Source: Arthrobacter sp. EM1
GTDB lineage: Bacteria > Actinomycetota > Actinomycetes > Actinomycetales > Micrococcaceae
Assembly: GCF_029964055.1 (NCBI RefSeq)
Contig: NZ_CP124836.1
Location: forward strand, 2,170,001 to 2,234,000
Length of the DNA: 64,000 nucleotides
Direction of reading: 5' to 3'
Part shown: positions 9,773 to 17,542 of the stretch, one piece after another
Layout: each line of letters opens with the position of its first letter
Position numbering within the stretch: the first letter of the stretch is position 1
Program-made: the position numbers and the translations under genes
Notes under the pieces: model-generated
What the model was told of the DNA's origin: nothing
Databases searched by the model: none
What the model saw: the letters and a program-made list of their open reading frames with translations, nothing else

Positions 9773-10740
9773 GGGTGCTCGTGACCGGCGCGAGCGGCCT
9801 GCTCGGCGGGGAAGTGGCCCGGCAGCTGGTGCGCCAGGGCCACGACGTCACCACCTTCCAGCGCCGCCCCTCGGGCATCGCCGGCGCGGCCGACCTGACC
9901 GGCTCCATCACGGACCCGAGCGCCGTCCGCTGCGCCGTCGCCGGCGCCGAGGGCGTCATCCACTTGGCCGCGAAGGTCTCCTTCACCGGACGGGCCGCAG
10001 AGTTCGACGCGGTGAATGTCGCGGCCACCGGCAGCTTGCTCGGTGCGGCCCGCGAGGCCGGGGTCCGGTCAGTGGTGTTCGTCTCCTCCCCTTCCGTGGC
10101 AAATTCCGGCGCTGCCATCGCCGGGCTGGGCGCCGATCCGGCCGACCCGGCCCGCGCGCACGGCGACTACTCCCGCACGAAGGCCGCGGCCGAGCTGCTG
10201 GCACTGGCCGCGGACTCAGCGGAATTCAGGGTCGCGGCGGTGCGCCCGCACATCGTCTGGGGTCCCGGGGATACACAACTGGTGGAACGGGTCCTGGACC
10301 GCGCCGGCCGCGGCCGGCTGCCGCTGCTCGACTCCGGGGCGGCCCTGATCGACACCACGTACATCGATAACGCAGCGTCGGCGATCGTCGCCGCGCTGCA
10401 TCGGATGGAGCACATTCACGGCCGGGCGCTGGTCATCAGCAACGGGGAACCCCGGCCGGTCGGTGAGCTGCTGGCGGGCATTTGCGCCGCGGGCGGCGTC
10501 CCGGCTCCGTCGTGGAAGGTCCCGGGCGGCCTCGCGCGGGCGGCCGGATCGCTGGTGGAAAAGCTCTGGACCCGGGCCGGCCGGACCGCGGAACCTCCCA
10601 TGACAAGGTTCCTTGCCGAGCAGCTCTCCACTGCCCACTGGTTTGACCAGCGCGAGACCCGCAAACTCCTCGACTGGACCCCGGCCGTCACGCTGGACGA
10701 GGGCCTGGCGCGGCTGGCCCGGCACTACGGCCGGCACTAG
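9769..10740 (+). CDS. oleD: OleD, NAD(P)-dependent beta-ketoacid reductase (extended SDR)
   Basis: OleD reduces the OleA product, a 2-alkyl-3-ketoacid, to the beta-hydroxyacid that the OleC domain turns into a beta-lactone. The 323-aa chain is an extended SDR/3-beta-HSD type protein. It begins MRVLVTGASGLLG (Rossmann glycine motif), has the catalytic YSRTK (Y-x3-K) and the downstream RPHIVWGPGD motif. The GTG at 9769 overlaps the oleBC stop (GTGA), and the Rossmann strand starts immediately after it, so longer forms from 9727 are unlikely. This is the last gene of the ole operon and is convergent with mutM. Confidence 0.88.
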   Translation: MRVLVTGASGLLGGEVARQLVRQGHDVTTFQRRPSGIAGAADLTGSITDPSAVRCAVAGAEGVIHLAAKVSFTGRAAEFDAVNVAATGSLLGAAREAGVRSVVFVSSPSVANSGAAIAGLGADPADPARAHGDYSRTKAAAELLALAADSAEFRVAAVRPHIVWGPGDTQLVERVLDRAGRGRLPLLDSGAALIDTTYIDNAASAIVAALHRMEHIHGRALVISNGEPRPVGELLAGICAAGGVPAPSWKVPGGLARAAGSLVEKLWTRAGRTAEPPMTRFLAEQLSTAHWFDQRETRKLLDWTPAVTLDEGLARLARHYGRH

Positions 10741-10769
10741 ACCGCGCGGTGTCCCGGTGCCCGCCCGTC

Positions 10770-10806
10770 AGCGGGCTCAGTTACCAGCGGGCTCAGTTAC
10801 CAGCGG
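10770..10806. repeat. 16-bp tandem repeat at the mutM 3' end
   Basis: The unit AGCGGGCTCAGTTACC occurs twice (10770-10785, 10786-10801) and a third partial copy starts at 10802. On the minus strand the right-hand copy contains the mutM stop (TGG TAA), so the last codons and stop have been duplicated into the intergenic space between oleD and mutM. Confidence 0.85.
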
Positions 10807-11768
10807 CCGTTCCGTGGCCGCGGTTGGCAGACGGGGCAGGTGTAGGAGGAACGGTTCATAAACTGTTCGCGCTTCATCAGGCTCACCAGGCCGACGGCGG
10901 CGCAGCGCTTGCACTCCTGGCCTTCGCGGCCGTAGGCGTTGAGCGCGCGGTCGAAGTACCCGGAGGCCCCGTTGACGTTGACGTAGAGCGAATCAAAACT
11001 TGTCCCGCCGGCGGCCAGGGCATCCGTCATGACCTCGCGCGCGGCGTCCAGGACCCGCAGGGCGTCGGCCCGGCGCAGGGTGTCGGTGGGCCGGGCATAG
11101 TGCAGCTTCGCCCGCCAAAGAGACTCGTCCGCGTAGATATTGCCGATCCCGGAGACCAGCCCCTGATCAAGCAGTGCACGTTTGAGGCCTGTCTTCCGGG
11201 CCCGCAGACGCCGGTAGAACTCCTCGAAGGAGAACTCCGGGTCCAGCGGGTCCCGCGCGATGTGGGCGGCTTCCGCAGCAATCAGCGGCAGCGGCGTTTC
11301 GGCCAGGCCGCCGGGACCGCCGTCGGCCGTGGGGATCAGCGAGGTGAGGAACAGGCCGCCGAAGATCCGCTGGTCCACAAAGCGGAGCTGGTCGGGCATA
11401 CCGTCGGCCGGGCTGAGCTGCAGCCGCACTTTCAGGTGCTTCTCGTCGGCACTGGAGGATTCCTGCATCAACAGTTGCCCGGACATCCCCAGATGCGCCA
11501 TCAGCGCTACAGTGGGCCTGCCGCTCTCGGACCGGCCGACGTCGGGCGGGGCCCCGGGCGTGTCCGCCAGCGGCAGCCAGAGGAACTTGCCGCGCCGGAC
11601 GACGTCCAGGACGCGGGCGCCTTCGAGGTTGCCGGCGAAGTCCTCCGGACCGAGCGTGTGCCGGCGGATGGAGCGGGGGTCCACCACCTCGACGGCGGTG
11701 ATGGTCCGGCCCCGGACCCAGTCGACCAGTCCGCGGCGGACCACTTCAACTTCGGGCAGTTCAGGCAC
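10797..11768 (-). CDS. mutM: Formamidopyrimidine-DNA glycosylase MutM/Fpg
   Basis: Bifunctional glycosylase/AP lyase that removes 8-oxoguanine and formamidopyrimidines. The 323-aa protein starts [13 protein letters not shown]: Pro2 after Met removal is the catalytic amine and Glu3 follows. It contains the H2TH region ([17 protein letters not shown]) and ends in a zinc finger with two CxxC pairs (CKRC...CPVC). The start is GTG at 11768, 9 nt after the rnc stop. It belongs to the yceD-rpmF-rnc-mutM operon. Downstream, the gene is convergent with oleD. Confidence 0.95.
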   Translation of the reverse strand: MPELPEVEVVRRGLVDWVRGRTITAVEVVDPRSIRRHTLGPEDFAGNLEGARVLDVVRRGKFLWLPLADTPGAPPDVGRSESGRPTVALMAHLGMSGQLLMQESSSADEKHLKVRLQLSPADGMPDQLRFVDQRIFGGLFLTSLIPTADGGPGGLAETPLPLIAAEAAHIARDPLDPEFSFEEFYRRLRARKTGLKRALLDQGLVSGIGNIYADESLWRAKLHYARPTDTLRRADALRVLDAAREVMTDALAAGGTSFDSLYVNVNGASGYFDRALNAYGREGQECKRCAAVGLVSLMKREQFMNRSSYTCPVCQPRPRNGRW

Positions 11769-11777
11769 GGTGCGTGC

Positions 11778-12533
11778 CTAGGCGCCGGGCTGGGACTGCA
11801 GTTGCTGCCCCTCGGGCGCGGGTTCGACGGGCACCGCTGCCGGTTCCGCCGCCGGCGGTGCGGAGAGCCTGCGCCAGGCGTCCGCTGCAGCTTCCTGTTC
11901 CGCCTCTTTTTTGGAGTTTCCGGAGCCGTTGCCGTAGTCGTTGCCGCCGATCCGCAGGATGGCCTCGAACGTGCGGGCGTGGTCCGGCCCGGAACCCTCC
12001 ACTGCATAGTTGATCGTCCCGAGCTGGCGGGCGGCCGCCAGCTCCTGGATGTTCGTTTTCCAGTCGGTCCCCGCGCCGAGCGCAGCGGCGTCCTTCAGCA
12101 ACGGCCCGATCAGCCGCATGACCAGCTGGCGTGCGGTTTCAATGTCATTGGAGATATAGGTGGCGCCGATCAGCGCTTCCATGGTGTCCGCGAGGATGGA
12201 CGCTTTGTTTTTACCCTCGGTGAGCTTTTCGCCCTGCCCCAGGTAGATGAACTCCCCGAGCCCGATGCTGCGGCCGATGCCCGCGAGGGCACGGGTGCTC
12301 ACGACGGCGGACCGGCGCTTGGCCAGGTCCCCTTCGGGCAGTGTGGGGTTGTCACGGTACAACGCGTCGGTGACCGAGAACCCCAAAATGGAGTCGCCCA
12401 GGAACTCGAGACGTTCGTTGGTGGGGATACCGCCGTTTTCGTAGGCGTAGGAACGGTGTGTGAGCGCAAGACGAAGCGTCCCGGCGTCAATAGAGACACC
12501 GAGACGCTTCAGAAGCTCTTCAGTTGAAGACAT
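11778..12533 (-). CDS. rnc: Ribonuclease III
   Basis: Double-strand-specific endoribonuclease that processes rRNA precursors and structured mRNAs. The 251-aa protein has the signature RLEFLGDSILGFSVTDALY (residues ~40-60), whose acidic residues bind the catalytic metals, and a C-terminal double-stranded RNA-binding domain (NDYGNGSGNSKKEAEQEAA). The C-terminus is Pro/Ala-rich. It starts at ATG 12533, 21 nt after rpmF, and is followed at 9 nt by mutM, the standard rnc-mutM arrangement. Confidence 0.95.
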   Translation of the reverse strand: MSSTEELLKRLGVSIDAGTLRLALTHRSYAYENGGIPTNERLEFLGDSILGFSVTDALYRDNPTLPEGDLAKRRSAVVSTRALAGIGRSIGLGEFIYLGQGEKLTEGKNKASILADTMEALIGATYISNDIETARQLVMRLIGPLLKDAAALGAGTDWKTNIQELAAARQLGTINYAVEGSGPDHARTFEAILRIGGNDYGNGSGNSKKEAEQEAAADAWRRLSAPPAAEPAAVPVEPAPEGQQLQSQPGA

Positions 12534-12554
12534 CTTAGTCAGCCAGTTGGCGGA

Positions 12555-12758
12555 TTAGACGTCTGCGACCTTGCGGCCCTTGTATTCAAGGAACAGCGCG
12601 GTGCCAGCCGAGTCGGTAACGACCTTTGCCTGGTGCGGCAGGCTGTATGTAACCTGGCCGTTCTCGACAGTCTTCACCAGGTGGGGGGCGGTTGCCTTCC
12701 ACTGGGAGCGGCGGGCGCGGGTATTCGAGCGAGACATTTTCCGCTTCGGGACAGCCAC
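12555..12758 (-). CDS. rpmF: 50S ribosomal protein L32, cysteine-free form
   Basis: Small ribosomal protein of 67 aa, beginning [19 protein letters not shown], the strongly conserved L32 N-terminus. It contains no cysteine at all, so it is the zinc-independent variant rather than the CxxC zinc-ribbon form. The start is GTG at 12758. It sits between DUF177 (yceD) and rnc, the usual bacterial yceD-rpmF pairing. Confidence 0.95.
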   Translation of the reverse strand: MAVPKRKMSRSNTRARRSQWKATAPHLVKTVENGQVTYSLPHQAKVVTDSAGTALFLEYKGRKVADV

Positions 12759-12794
12759 GGCTAACTCATTTCTCTCTAGTCCAACACTTACAAA

Positions 12795-13319
12795 TCAGTT
12801 TTGCCGGTCAGGCTTAGCCAAGTCAGCTAGGGCAGCCCAGCGAGGATCTACCACCTCGTGGTGATGCCCCGGCTCGTCTTCCAGGCGAACTCCGCATTCG
12901 GAGCAAAGGCCCTGGCAGTCTTCCCGGCACACCGGCTGGAACGGCAGTATGGTAACAACTGCGTCCCGCAACACCGGTTCAAGATCGATCAGATCGTGCT
13001 CGACTCGACGTTGCTCTTCTTCGTCTTCTTCATCCGAGAACTCTGCGTCCTCGTAGAAGAAAAGTTCTTGCACATCGACCTCTTGGTCATACGCAAGGGG
13101 ATCCAGGCATCGGCCGCATTCGCCAGTAACTTCTACGTGCGCGGTTCCTGATACCAAAATTCCTTCGTGTACGGCCTCCAGCCGCAGATCCAGCTCAACA
13201 TCCGAGCCTTGCTGCACACCAATGAGCGCCACACCAAGATCTTCTGGTGCGGGTACATGTTCCTTCAGCGTCCGCATGCTTCCCGGACTGCGTCCGAGGT
13301 CCTTGACGTCGAACGCCAA
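12795..13319 (-). CDS. DUF177 (YceD-like) protein
   Basis: DUF177/YceD protein encoded immediately upstream of rpmF, as in most bacteria; family members are linked to 23S rRNA accumulation and ribosome biogenesis. Two cysteine clusters (CGRCLDP and CREDCQGLCSECG) are typical of the family. An acidic stretch (EFSDEEDEEEQ) lies between them. The start is uncertain. The TTG at 13319 (174 aa) lacks a Shine-Dalgarno, whereas an in-frame ATT at 13343 has GGAG 5 nt upstream and would give 182 aa beginning IKRDASSPLAFDV. Confidence 0.9.
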   Translation of the reverse strand: MAFDVKDLGRSPGSMRTLKEHVPAPEDLGVALIGVQQGSDVELDLRLEAVHEGILVSGTAHVEVTGECGRCLDPLAYDQEVDVQELFFYEDAEFSDEEDEEEQRRVEHDLIDLEPVLRDAVVTILPFQPVCREDCQGLCSECGVRLEDEPGHHHEVVDPRWAALADLAKPDRQN

Positions 13320-13376
13320 GGGCGAACTAGCATCTCGTTTAATGAGAACTCCTGTTGAACATATGACCGACGTACT

Positions 13377-13406
13377 ATCTTAGCCTGATCTTCCGGGCGG
13401 ACTCAA
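13377..13406 (-). promoter_or_regulatory. Putative promoter of yceD-rpmF-rnc-mutM
   Basis: On the minus strand TTGAGT (13406-13401) and TAAGAT (13382-13377) are separated by 18 nt. They lie about 30 nt upstream of the GGAG that precedes the likely yceD start. Assigned by sequence inspection only. Confidence 0.4.
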
Positions 13407-13492
13407 ACCGGGGGCACACCCGCGGTTCACACCGCAGGCCGCTTAGGTTTCGGCCGCGCAACCGGCAGCAGGCCGCCGAGTACCGATCAAGC

Positions 13493-13993
13493 TTACCCTC
13501 TGCGCGGCTGGTCCTGGACCGGATCGCCGCCGCGCAGCCGTTTCAGCACGGAGCGGGGCACAAACTCGGACACATTGCCGCCCAGGGAAAACACTTCCTT
13601 GATCAGCGTCGAAGACAAGTGCAGGTAGTGGCTTTCGGCGGGAAGGAAGACCGTCTCGACGCCGGTGAGTTGGCGGTTCATCGTCGCCATCGGCAGTTCG
13701 TAGTCGAAGTCGGAGGAGGAACGCAGGCCCTTGACGATGGCGGACACCCCCCGCTGGCGGCAGTACTCCGCGAGCAGTCCCTCCCCTACCGGTTCCACAA
13801 CTATGCCGCGCAGGGACGCCAGGGTTTCCCTGGCCATATCAAGGCGTTCCTCGAGGGTGAAGCGGTATTTCTTGGCGTAGTTTGTGGAGACGCCCACAAT
13901 AACCTCGTCAAAGAGACCGGCGGCCCTGGCGATGACTTCCAGGTGGCCGTTGTGGATCGGATCAAAGGAGCCAGGGCATACGGCGCGTCTCAT
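13493..13993 (-). CDS. coaD: Phosphopantetheine adenylyltransferase
   Basis: Penultimate enzyme of coenzyme A synthesis (4'-phosphopantetheine + ATP to dephospho-CoA). The 166-aa length is typical. It shows the nucleotidyltransferase motif PGSFDPIHNGHLEVI with the (H/T)xGH element (residues ~8-20), the YELPMATMNRQL core and the C-terminal LSSTLIKEV that contacts ATP. The start is ATG 13993. In many actinobacteria coaD directly follows rsmD; here a three-gene plus-strand cassette separates them. Confidence 0.95.
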   Translation of the reverse strand: MRRAVCPGSFDPIHNGHLEVIARAAGLFDEVIVGVSTNYAKKYRFTLEERLDMARETLASLRGIVVEPVGEGLLAEYCRQRGVSAIVKGLRSSSDFDYELPMATMNRQLTGVETVFLPAESHYLHLSSTLIKEVFSLGGNVSEFVPRSVLKRLRGGDPVQDQPRRG

Positions 13994-14041
13994 GCTCCGA
14001 ACCTACCGTATTGCCGGCACCGGCCGGGATAGCATGGCTGA

Positions 14042-14896
14042 ATGTCAGCATCAAGCATTCCCTTTACCGTCTCCGGCGGCGCGGTTCTCGTGACCGGGGC
14101 CGCCATGGGCATGGGCCGCCTGTACGCCCTGCGGGCGGCCCGCGAGGGCGCCGCCGTCGTAATTCTCTGGGACGTCGACGCCGACGGCCTCGCCAAGACC
14201 GCCGCCGAGGTAGCCGCCCTCGGAGCGCGCGCCGTCGTCCGGGAGGTGGATCTCGCCGACCGCGCAGCGATTGCCGACGCCGCCGAGGCGTGCCGGGAGG
14301 AAGGCCCGCTGACCCTGCTGGTCAATAACGCCGGAATCGTTCGCGGCGCGCTCTTCTGGGACCACAGCCCGGAGCTGGACATCGCACTGACCATGGATAT
14401 CAACGCGCTGGCACCGATGTACGTCACCCACGCGTTCCTGCCGGCCATGATGGCCGACGCCGGCCGGCCCCGCCGGATCCTCAACATCGCCTCGGCCGCC
14501 GGCACCGTCTCCAATCCGCGGATGAGCGTGTACGCCGCGTCCAAGTGGGCTGTCATCGGCTGGAGCGATTCGCTCCGGCTGGAGCTCGAACAGCAAGGCT
14601 TCGGCCACCTCGCAGTCACGACGTTCTGCCCCAGCTACATTTCCACCGGGATGTTCGAGGGCGCCCGCGGACCGCTGCTGACGCCGCTGATGACCCCGGA
14701 CGACGCCGTTGACCGCGCCTGGCGGGCCACTGCCGCCGGCCGGCCGCAACTGATCGCCCCGGCGGCTGCGCAATTGGGCAAGGTGCTGCGCGGCATACTG
14801 CCGGTGCGGGCCTGGGACTTCGTGGGCGGGAAGGTGTTCGGGATCTACGCCACGATGGACAAGTTCACCGGGCGCGGCCGGAAGACGGGCAGCTGA
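14042..14896 (+). CDS. SDR family oxidoreductase
   Basis: Classical short-chain dehydrogenase/reductase of 284 aa. It has the cofactor motif TGAAMGMGR (residues ~18-26), NNAGIV, a catalytic Ser in IASAAGT and YAASK (Y-x3-K). The acidic residues after beta-2 (DVDADG) suggest NAD preference. The substrate is unknown. The stop TGA shares its last A with the ATG of the following aminotransferase, so the two are probably translationally coupled. First gene of a three-gene plus-strand operon divergent from coaD. Confidence 0.85.
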   Translation: MSASSIPFTVSGGAVLVTGAAMGMGRLYALRAAREGAAVVILWDVDADGLAKTAAEVAALGARAVVREVDLADRAAIADAAEACREEGPLTLLVNNAGIVRGALFWDHSPELDIALTMDINALAPMYVTHAFLPAMMADAGRPRRILNIASAAGTVSNPRMSVYAASKWAVIGWSDSLRLELEQQGFGHLAVTTFCPSYISTGMFEGARGPLLTPLMTPDDAVDRAWRATAAGRPQLIAPAAAQLGKVLRGILPVRAWDFVGGKVFGIYATMDKFTGRGRKTGS

Positions 14897-16104
14897 TGAA
14901 CTTCCCCCAACCGTCCCCCTGGCAGCGGACCGCGGCAGGAGCGAACCTGCTCTCCCCCGACGGCAGCCTCGGCGTCACCATCTTCGAGGAAATGACCACC
15001 CTCGCCCTGCAGACGGGTGCCATCAACCTCGGCCAGGGTTTCCCGGACGAAGACGGCCCGGTGGAAATCAAGGCTGCCGCGCAGGCCGCCATCGCTGCCG
15101 GCGCCAACCAGTACGCCCCCGGGAAGGGCATCCTGGAGCTGCGGGAGGCGATTTCCCTGCACCAGGAACGCTTCTACGGGCTGGCCCCGGATCCGCAAAC
15201 CGAAATTATTGTCACTACCGGCGCCACCGAGGCTATCGCAGCCTCGCTGTTGGCGCTTGTGGGGCCGGGCGACGAGGTCCTCACCTTCGAGCCGTTCTAC
15301 GACTCCTACGGTGCGATTATTGGCCTCTCCGGTGCCCGGCACGTCACCGCACCGCTGCTGGCCCCTGACTTTATGCCGGACCTGGACGCGCTCGAGGCAG
15401 CGTTCAGCAGCCGCACCAAGGTGGTGCTGGTGAACAACCCGCACAATCCCACCGGGGCGGTGTTCCCGCTCGAGGTGCTCGAACGCGTCGTCGAGCTCGC
15501 CACCAGGCACAACGCCGTGATCATCACCGACGAGGTGTACGAGCACCTCACCTTTGGTGCCCGGCACATCCCGGTGGCCACGCTGCCGGGCGCCGCGGAA
15601 CGGACGCTGACCATTTCTTCCGCCGGGAAAACCTTTTCTTTTACCGGCTGGAAGATCGGTTGGCTCAGCGGACCAGAGCATCTGGTCGCCGCCGCCCGCA
15701 CGGTCAAGCAGTTCCTGAGCTACAGCTCCGGTACGCCGTTCCAGAGCGCCATTGCGGCCGGACTGGGCCTGCCGGATGAGTTCTTCACCGGAATCGCCGA
15801 TACCCTCCAGCTCAAACGGGACGTCCTCAGTGACGGTCTGCGGGCCGCGGGCTTCGACGTGCTGACACCGCAGGGAACGTACTTCGTCAACGTGGACACG
15901 GCTCCGCTCGGCATCTCCGACGCCGTGGAGCTGGCCCGACGCCTGCCGTCCCTGGTGGGTGTCGCAGCCATTCCGGTCGCGGTCTTTTGCCACCCGGACG
16001 GCGCCGAACGCACCCGGAGCCTGCTGCGCTTCGCGTTTTGCAAGAGGATTAGCGTCCTGCAGGAAGCCGCCGAACGGCTTGCGACCCTCCGCGACCGGCT
16101 CTGA
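14896..16104 (+). CDS. Class I/II pyridoxal-phosphate aminotransferase
   Basis: A fold-type I aminotransferase of 402 aa. It has VTTGATEAIAASLLAL, NNPHNPTGAVF, the Asp of ITDEVYEHL and the Schiff-base lysine in SSAGKTFSFTGWKIGW. The N-terminal LQTGAINLGQGFPDEDGP and the overall pattern fit the kynurenine-aminotransferase/methionine-aminotransferase (YbdL-like) group or a succinyldiaminopimelate aminotransferase (DapC-like). The substrate cannot be fixed from sequence. It overlaps its neighbours on both sides by 1 nt. Confidence 0.88.
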   Translation: MNFPQPSPWQRTAAGANLLSPDGSLGVTIFEEMTTLALQTGAINLGQGFPDEDGPVEIKAAAQAAIAAGANQYAPGKGILELREAISLHQERFYGLAPDPQTEIIVTTGATEAIAASLLALVGPGDEVLTFEPFYDSYGAIIGLSGARHVTAPLLAPDFMPDLDALEAAFSSRTKVVLVNNPHNPTGAVFPLEVLERVVELATRHNAVIITDEVYEHLTFGARHIPVATLPGAAERTLTISSAGKTFSFTGWKIGWLSGPEHLVAAARTVKQFLSYSSGTPFQSAIAAGLGLPDEFFTGIADTLQLKRDVLSDGLRAAGFDVLTPQGTYFVNVDTAPLGISDAVELARRLPSLVGVAAIPVAVFCHPDGAERTRSLLRFAFCKRISVLQEAAERLATLRDRL

Positions 16105-16886
16105 TGCGGGACACTCCCGCGGCCACCCGCTTCCTGCGGACCACCGGCCAACACGCCACGATCGAACCCGATGCCTTTACCGACGGCGGCTTTGTGCTCA
16201 GCATCGGCGGGGCGGAACAGTCGCACGTCAACCTGGCCGAGCCCGCGGACATTTTCTACGAGTACCTGCGCCGGATCGGCCACGTGGTGGACTTCGCGGC
16301 ACCGTGGGGCGAACCCATCACAGCGCTCCATCTTGGGGCCGGGGCGCTGACGCTTGCCCGCTACATCCAGGCCACCCGGCCGGGCTCGGTGCAGTACGCG
16401 GTGGAGCTGGAGCGGGAGCTGTTGGACTTTGTGCTGCAGCAGCTCCCGCTGCCGGACGGCACGGAGCTGCACCCGCTGATCGGCGACGCCAGGGCGGCCC
16501 TGGCCGAACTGCCGCCGGAACTGAGCTTCGACGTTGTGATCCTGGACATTTTCTCCGGGCCCGAGGCACCCGAACACCTCGCCTGCACCGAGTTTTACCG
16601 GGAGGCCGCGGCGAAGCTCACTGCCCGCGGCGTCCTGGTAGTTAATGTGGGCGACGAACCCGGGCTCACCCTGGTCCGCAGCCAGGTGGCCGCGCTGCGC
16701 CGGGCCATGACCGACGTCGCCGCTTGCGCTGAGACCGGCATGTTCAGCGGCCGCTATCCCGGCAACATCATCCTGGCCGGCACCCAGGGCCCGTGGCCGG
16801 AGGTGTGGACTGCAGCGCTTACCGCACGCGGGCCGCACCCGGCGAAGGTATTGTCCGGGATCGCGCTGGACGCAATGTCGGACTAG
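16104..16886 (+). CDS. Spermidine synthase-like methyltransferase-fold protein
   Basis: A 260-aa class I SAM-fold protein of the polyamine-synthase type: ALHLGAGALTLARYI (nucleotide loop), AVELERELLDFV, the acidic GDARAAL and DVVILDIFSG. The N-terminal beta part of full spermidine synthases is short. Actinobacterial homologues often lack the full putrescine-binding set, so the reaction is open. The start ATG overlaps the aminotransferase stop by 1 nt. Its 3' end overlaps the end of convergent rsmD by 4 nt. Confidence 0.75.
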   Translation: MRDTPAATRFLRTTGQHATIEPDAFTDGGFVLSIGGAEQSHVNLAEPADIFYEYLRRIGHVVDFAAPWGEPITALHLGAGALTLARYIQATRPGSVQYAVELERELLDFVLQQLPLPDGTELHPLIGDARAALAELPPELSFDVVILDIFSGPEAPEHLACTEFYREAAAKLTARGVLVVNVGDEPGLTLVRSQVAALRRAMTDVAACAETGMFSGRYPGNIILAGTQGPWPEVWTAALTARGPHPAKVLSGIALDAMSD

Positions 16887-17512
16887 CCGCCACGCTCCGC
16901 TCCTTCCGCTGGTTCTGCCCCCGATGCGTCCGCCGGGACTTCTTCCACGCCCGGTTCGGCGAACCAGAGCTTCGTCTCCCCGTACTTGCGTTCCGCAAAG
17001 CGTTCCATCCCCGCCGGCCAGGACGGCTCGGGGGTCCGCGATGAACGCTCCACCACGACGACGGCACCTTCGGCCAGCTGCGGGACCAGCTGCGCGAGCA
17101 CCGCGGCCAGCCCCGGCTCGTCCAGCGGGTAGGGCGGATCCAGGAAGACGAGGTCCCAGCGGGCACCCTCCTGGGTCCGTTCAAGGAACGAATCGACTTT
17201 CGAGCGGTGCACGGAAACCACTTTGCGCCCCACAACGGTATTAACGAGGTCGGCGTTGCGCTGGCAGACCGCGCTGGCCTTGCCGTCAAATTCCACCAGG
17301 TCCACACTGTGCGCGCCCCGGCTGGCACTTTCCACACCGAGGGAACCGGATCCCGCGTAGAGGTCCAGCACGCGGGCGTCCGCTATCACCTCGAAGGCGT
17401 CCAGCCGCGAGAAGAGCGCTTCCTTGACCCGGTCGGTGGTGGGCCGGGTCAACGATCCCGGGACACTGACCAAGGTGCTTCCACCGGCGGCGCCGGCGAT
17501 GATGCGGCTCAT
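16883..17512 (-). CDS. rsmD: 16S rRNA (guanine(966)-N2)-methyltransferase RsmD
   Basis: Modifies G966 of 16S rRNA. The 209-aa protein starts SRIIAGAAGGSTL, has the SAM-binding VLDLYAGSGSLGVESASRGA (residues ~48-67) and the catalytic DPPYP motif of N2-guanine/N6-adenine methyltransferases. The C-terminus ends in a variable Glu/Ala/Gly-rich tail. It is preceded by recG with a 30-nt gap and overlaps the 3' end of the opposite-strand gene by 4 nt. Confidence 0.93.
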   Translation of the reverse strand: MSRIIAGAAGGSTLVSVPGSLTRPTTDRVKEALFSRLDAFEVIADARVLDLYAGSGSLGVESASRGAHSVDLVEFDGKASAVCQRNADLVNTVVGRKVVSVHRSKVDSFLERTQEGARWDLVFLDPPYPLDEPGLAAVLAQLVPQLAEGAVVVVERSSRTPEPSWPAGMERFAERKYGETKLWFAEPGVEEVPADASGAEPAEGAERGG

Positions 17513-17542
17513 GCCCGTGCCGCCGGGGACGCCTGGATTTTC

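Noticed and set aside
10749..12527. 592-codon plus-strand open frame opposite mutM and rnc
   Set aside because: Crosses two well-identified minus-strand genes and their junction; no recognisable domains.
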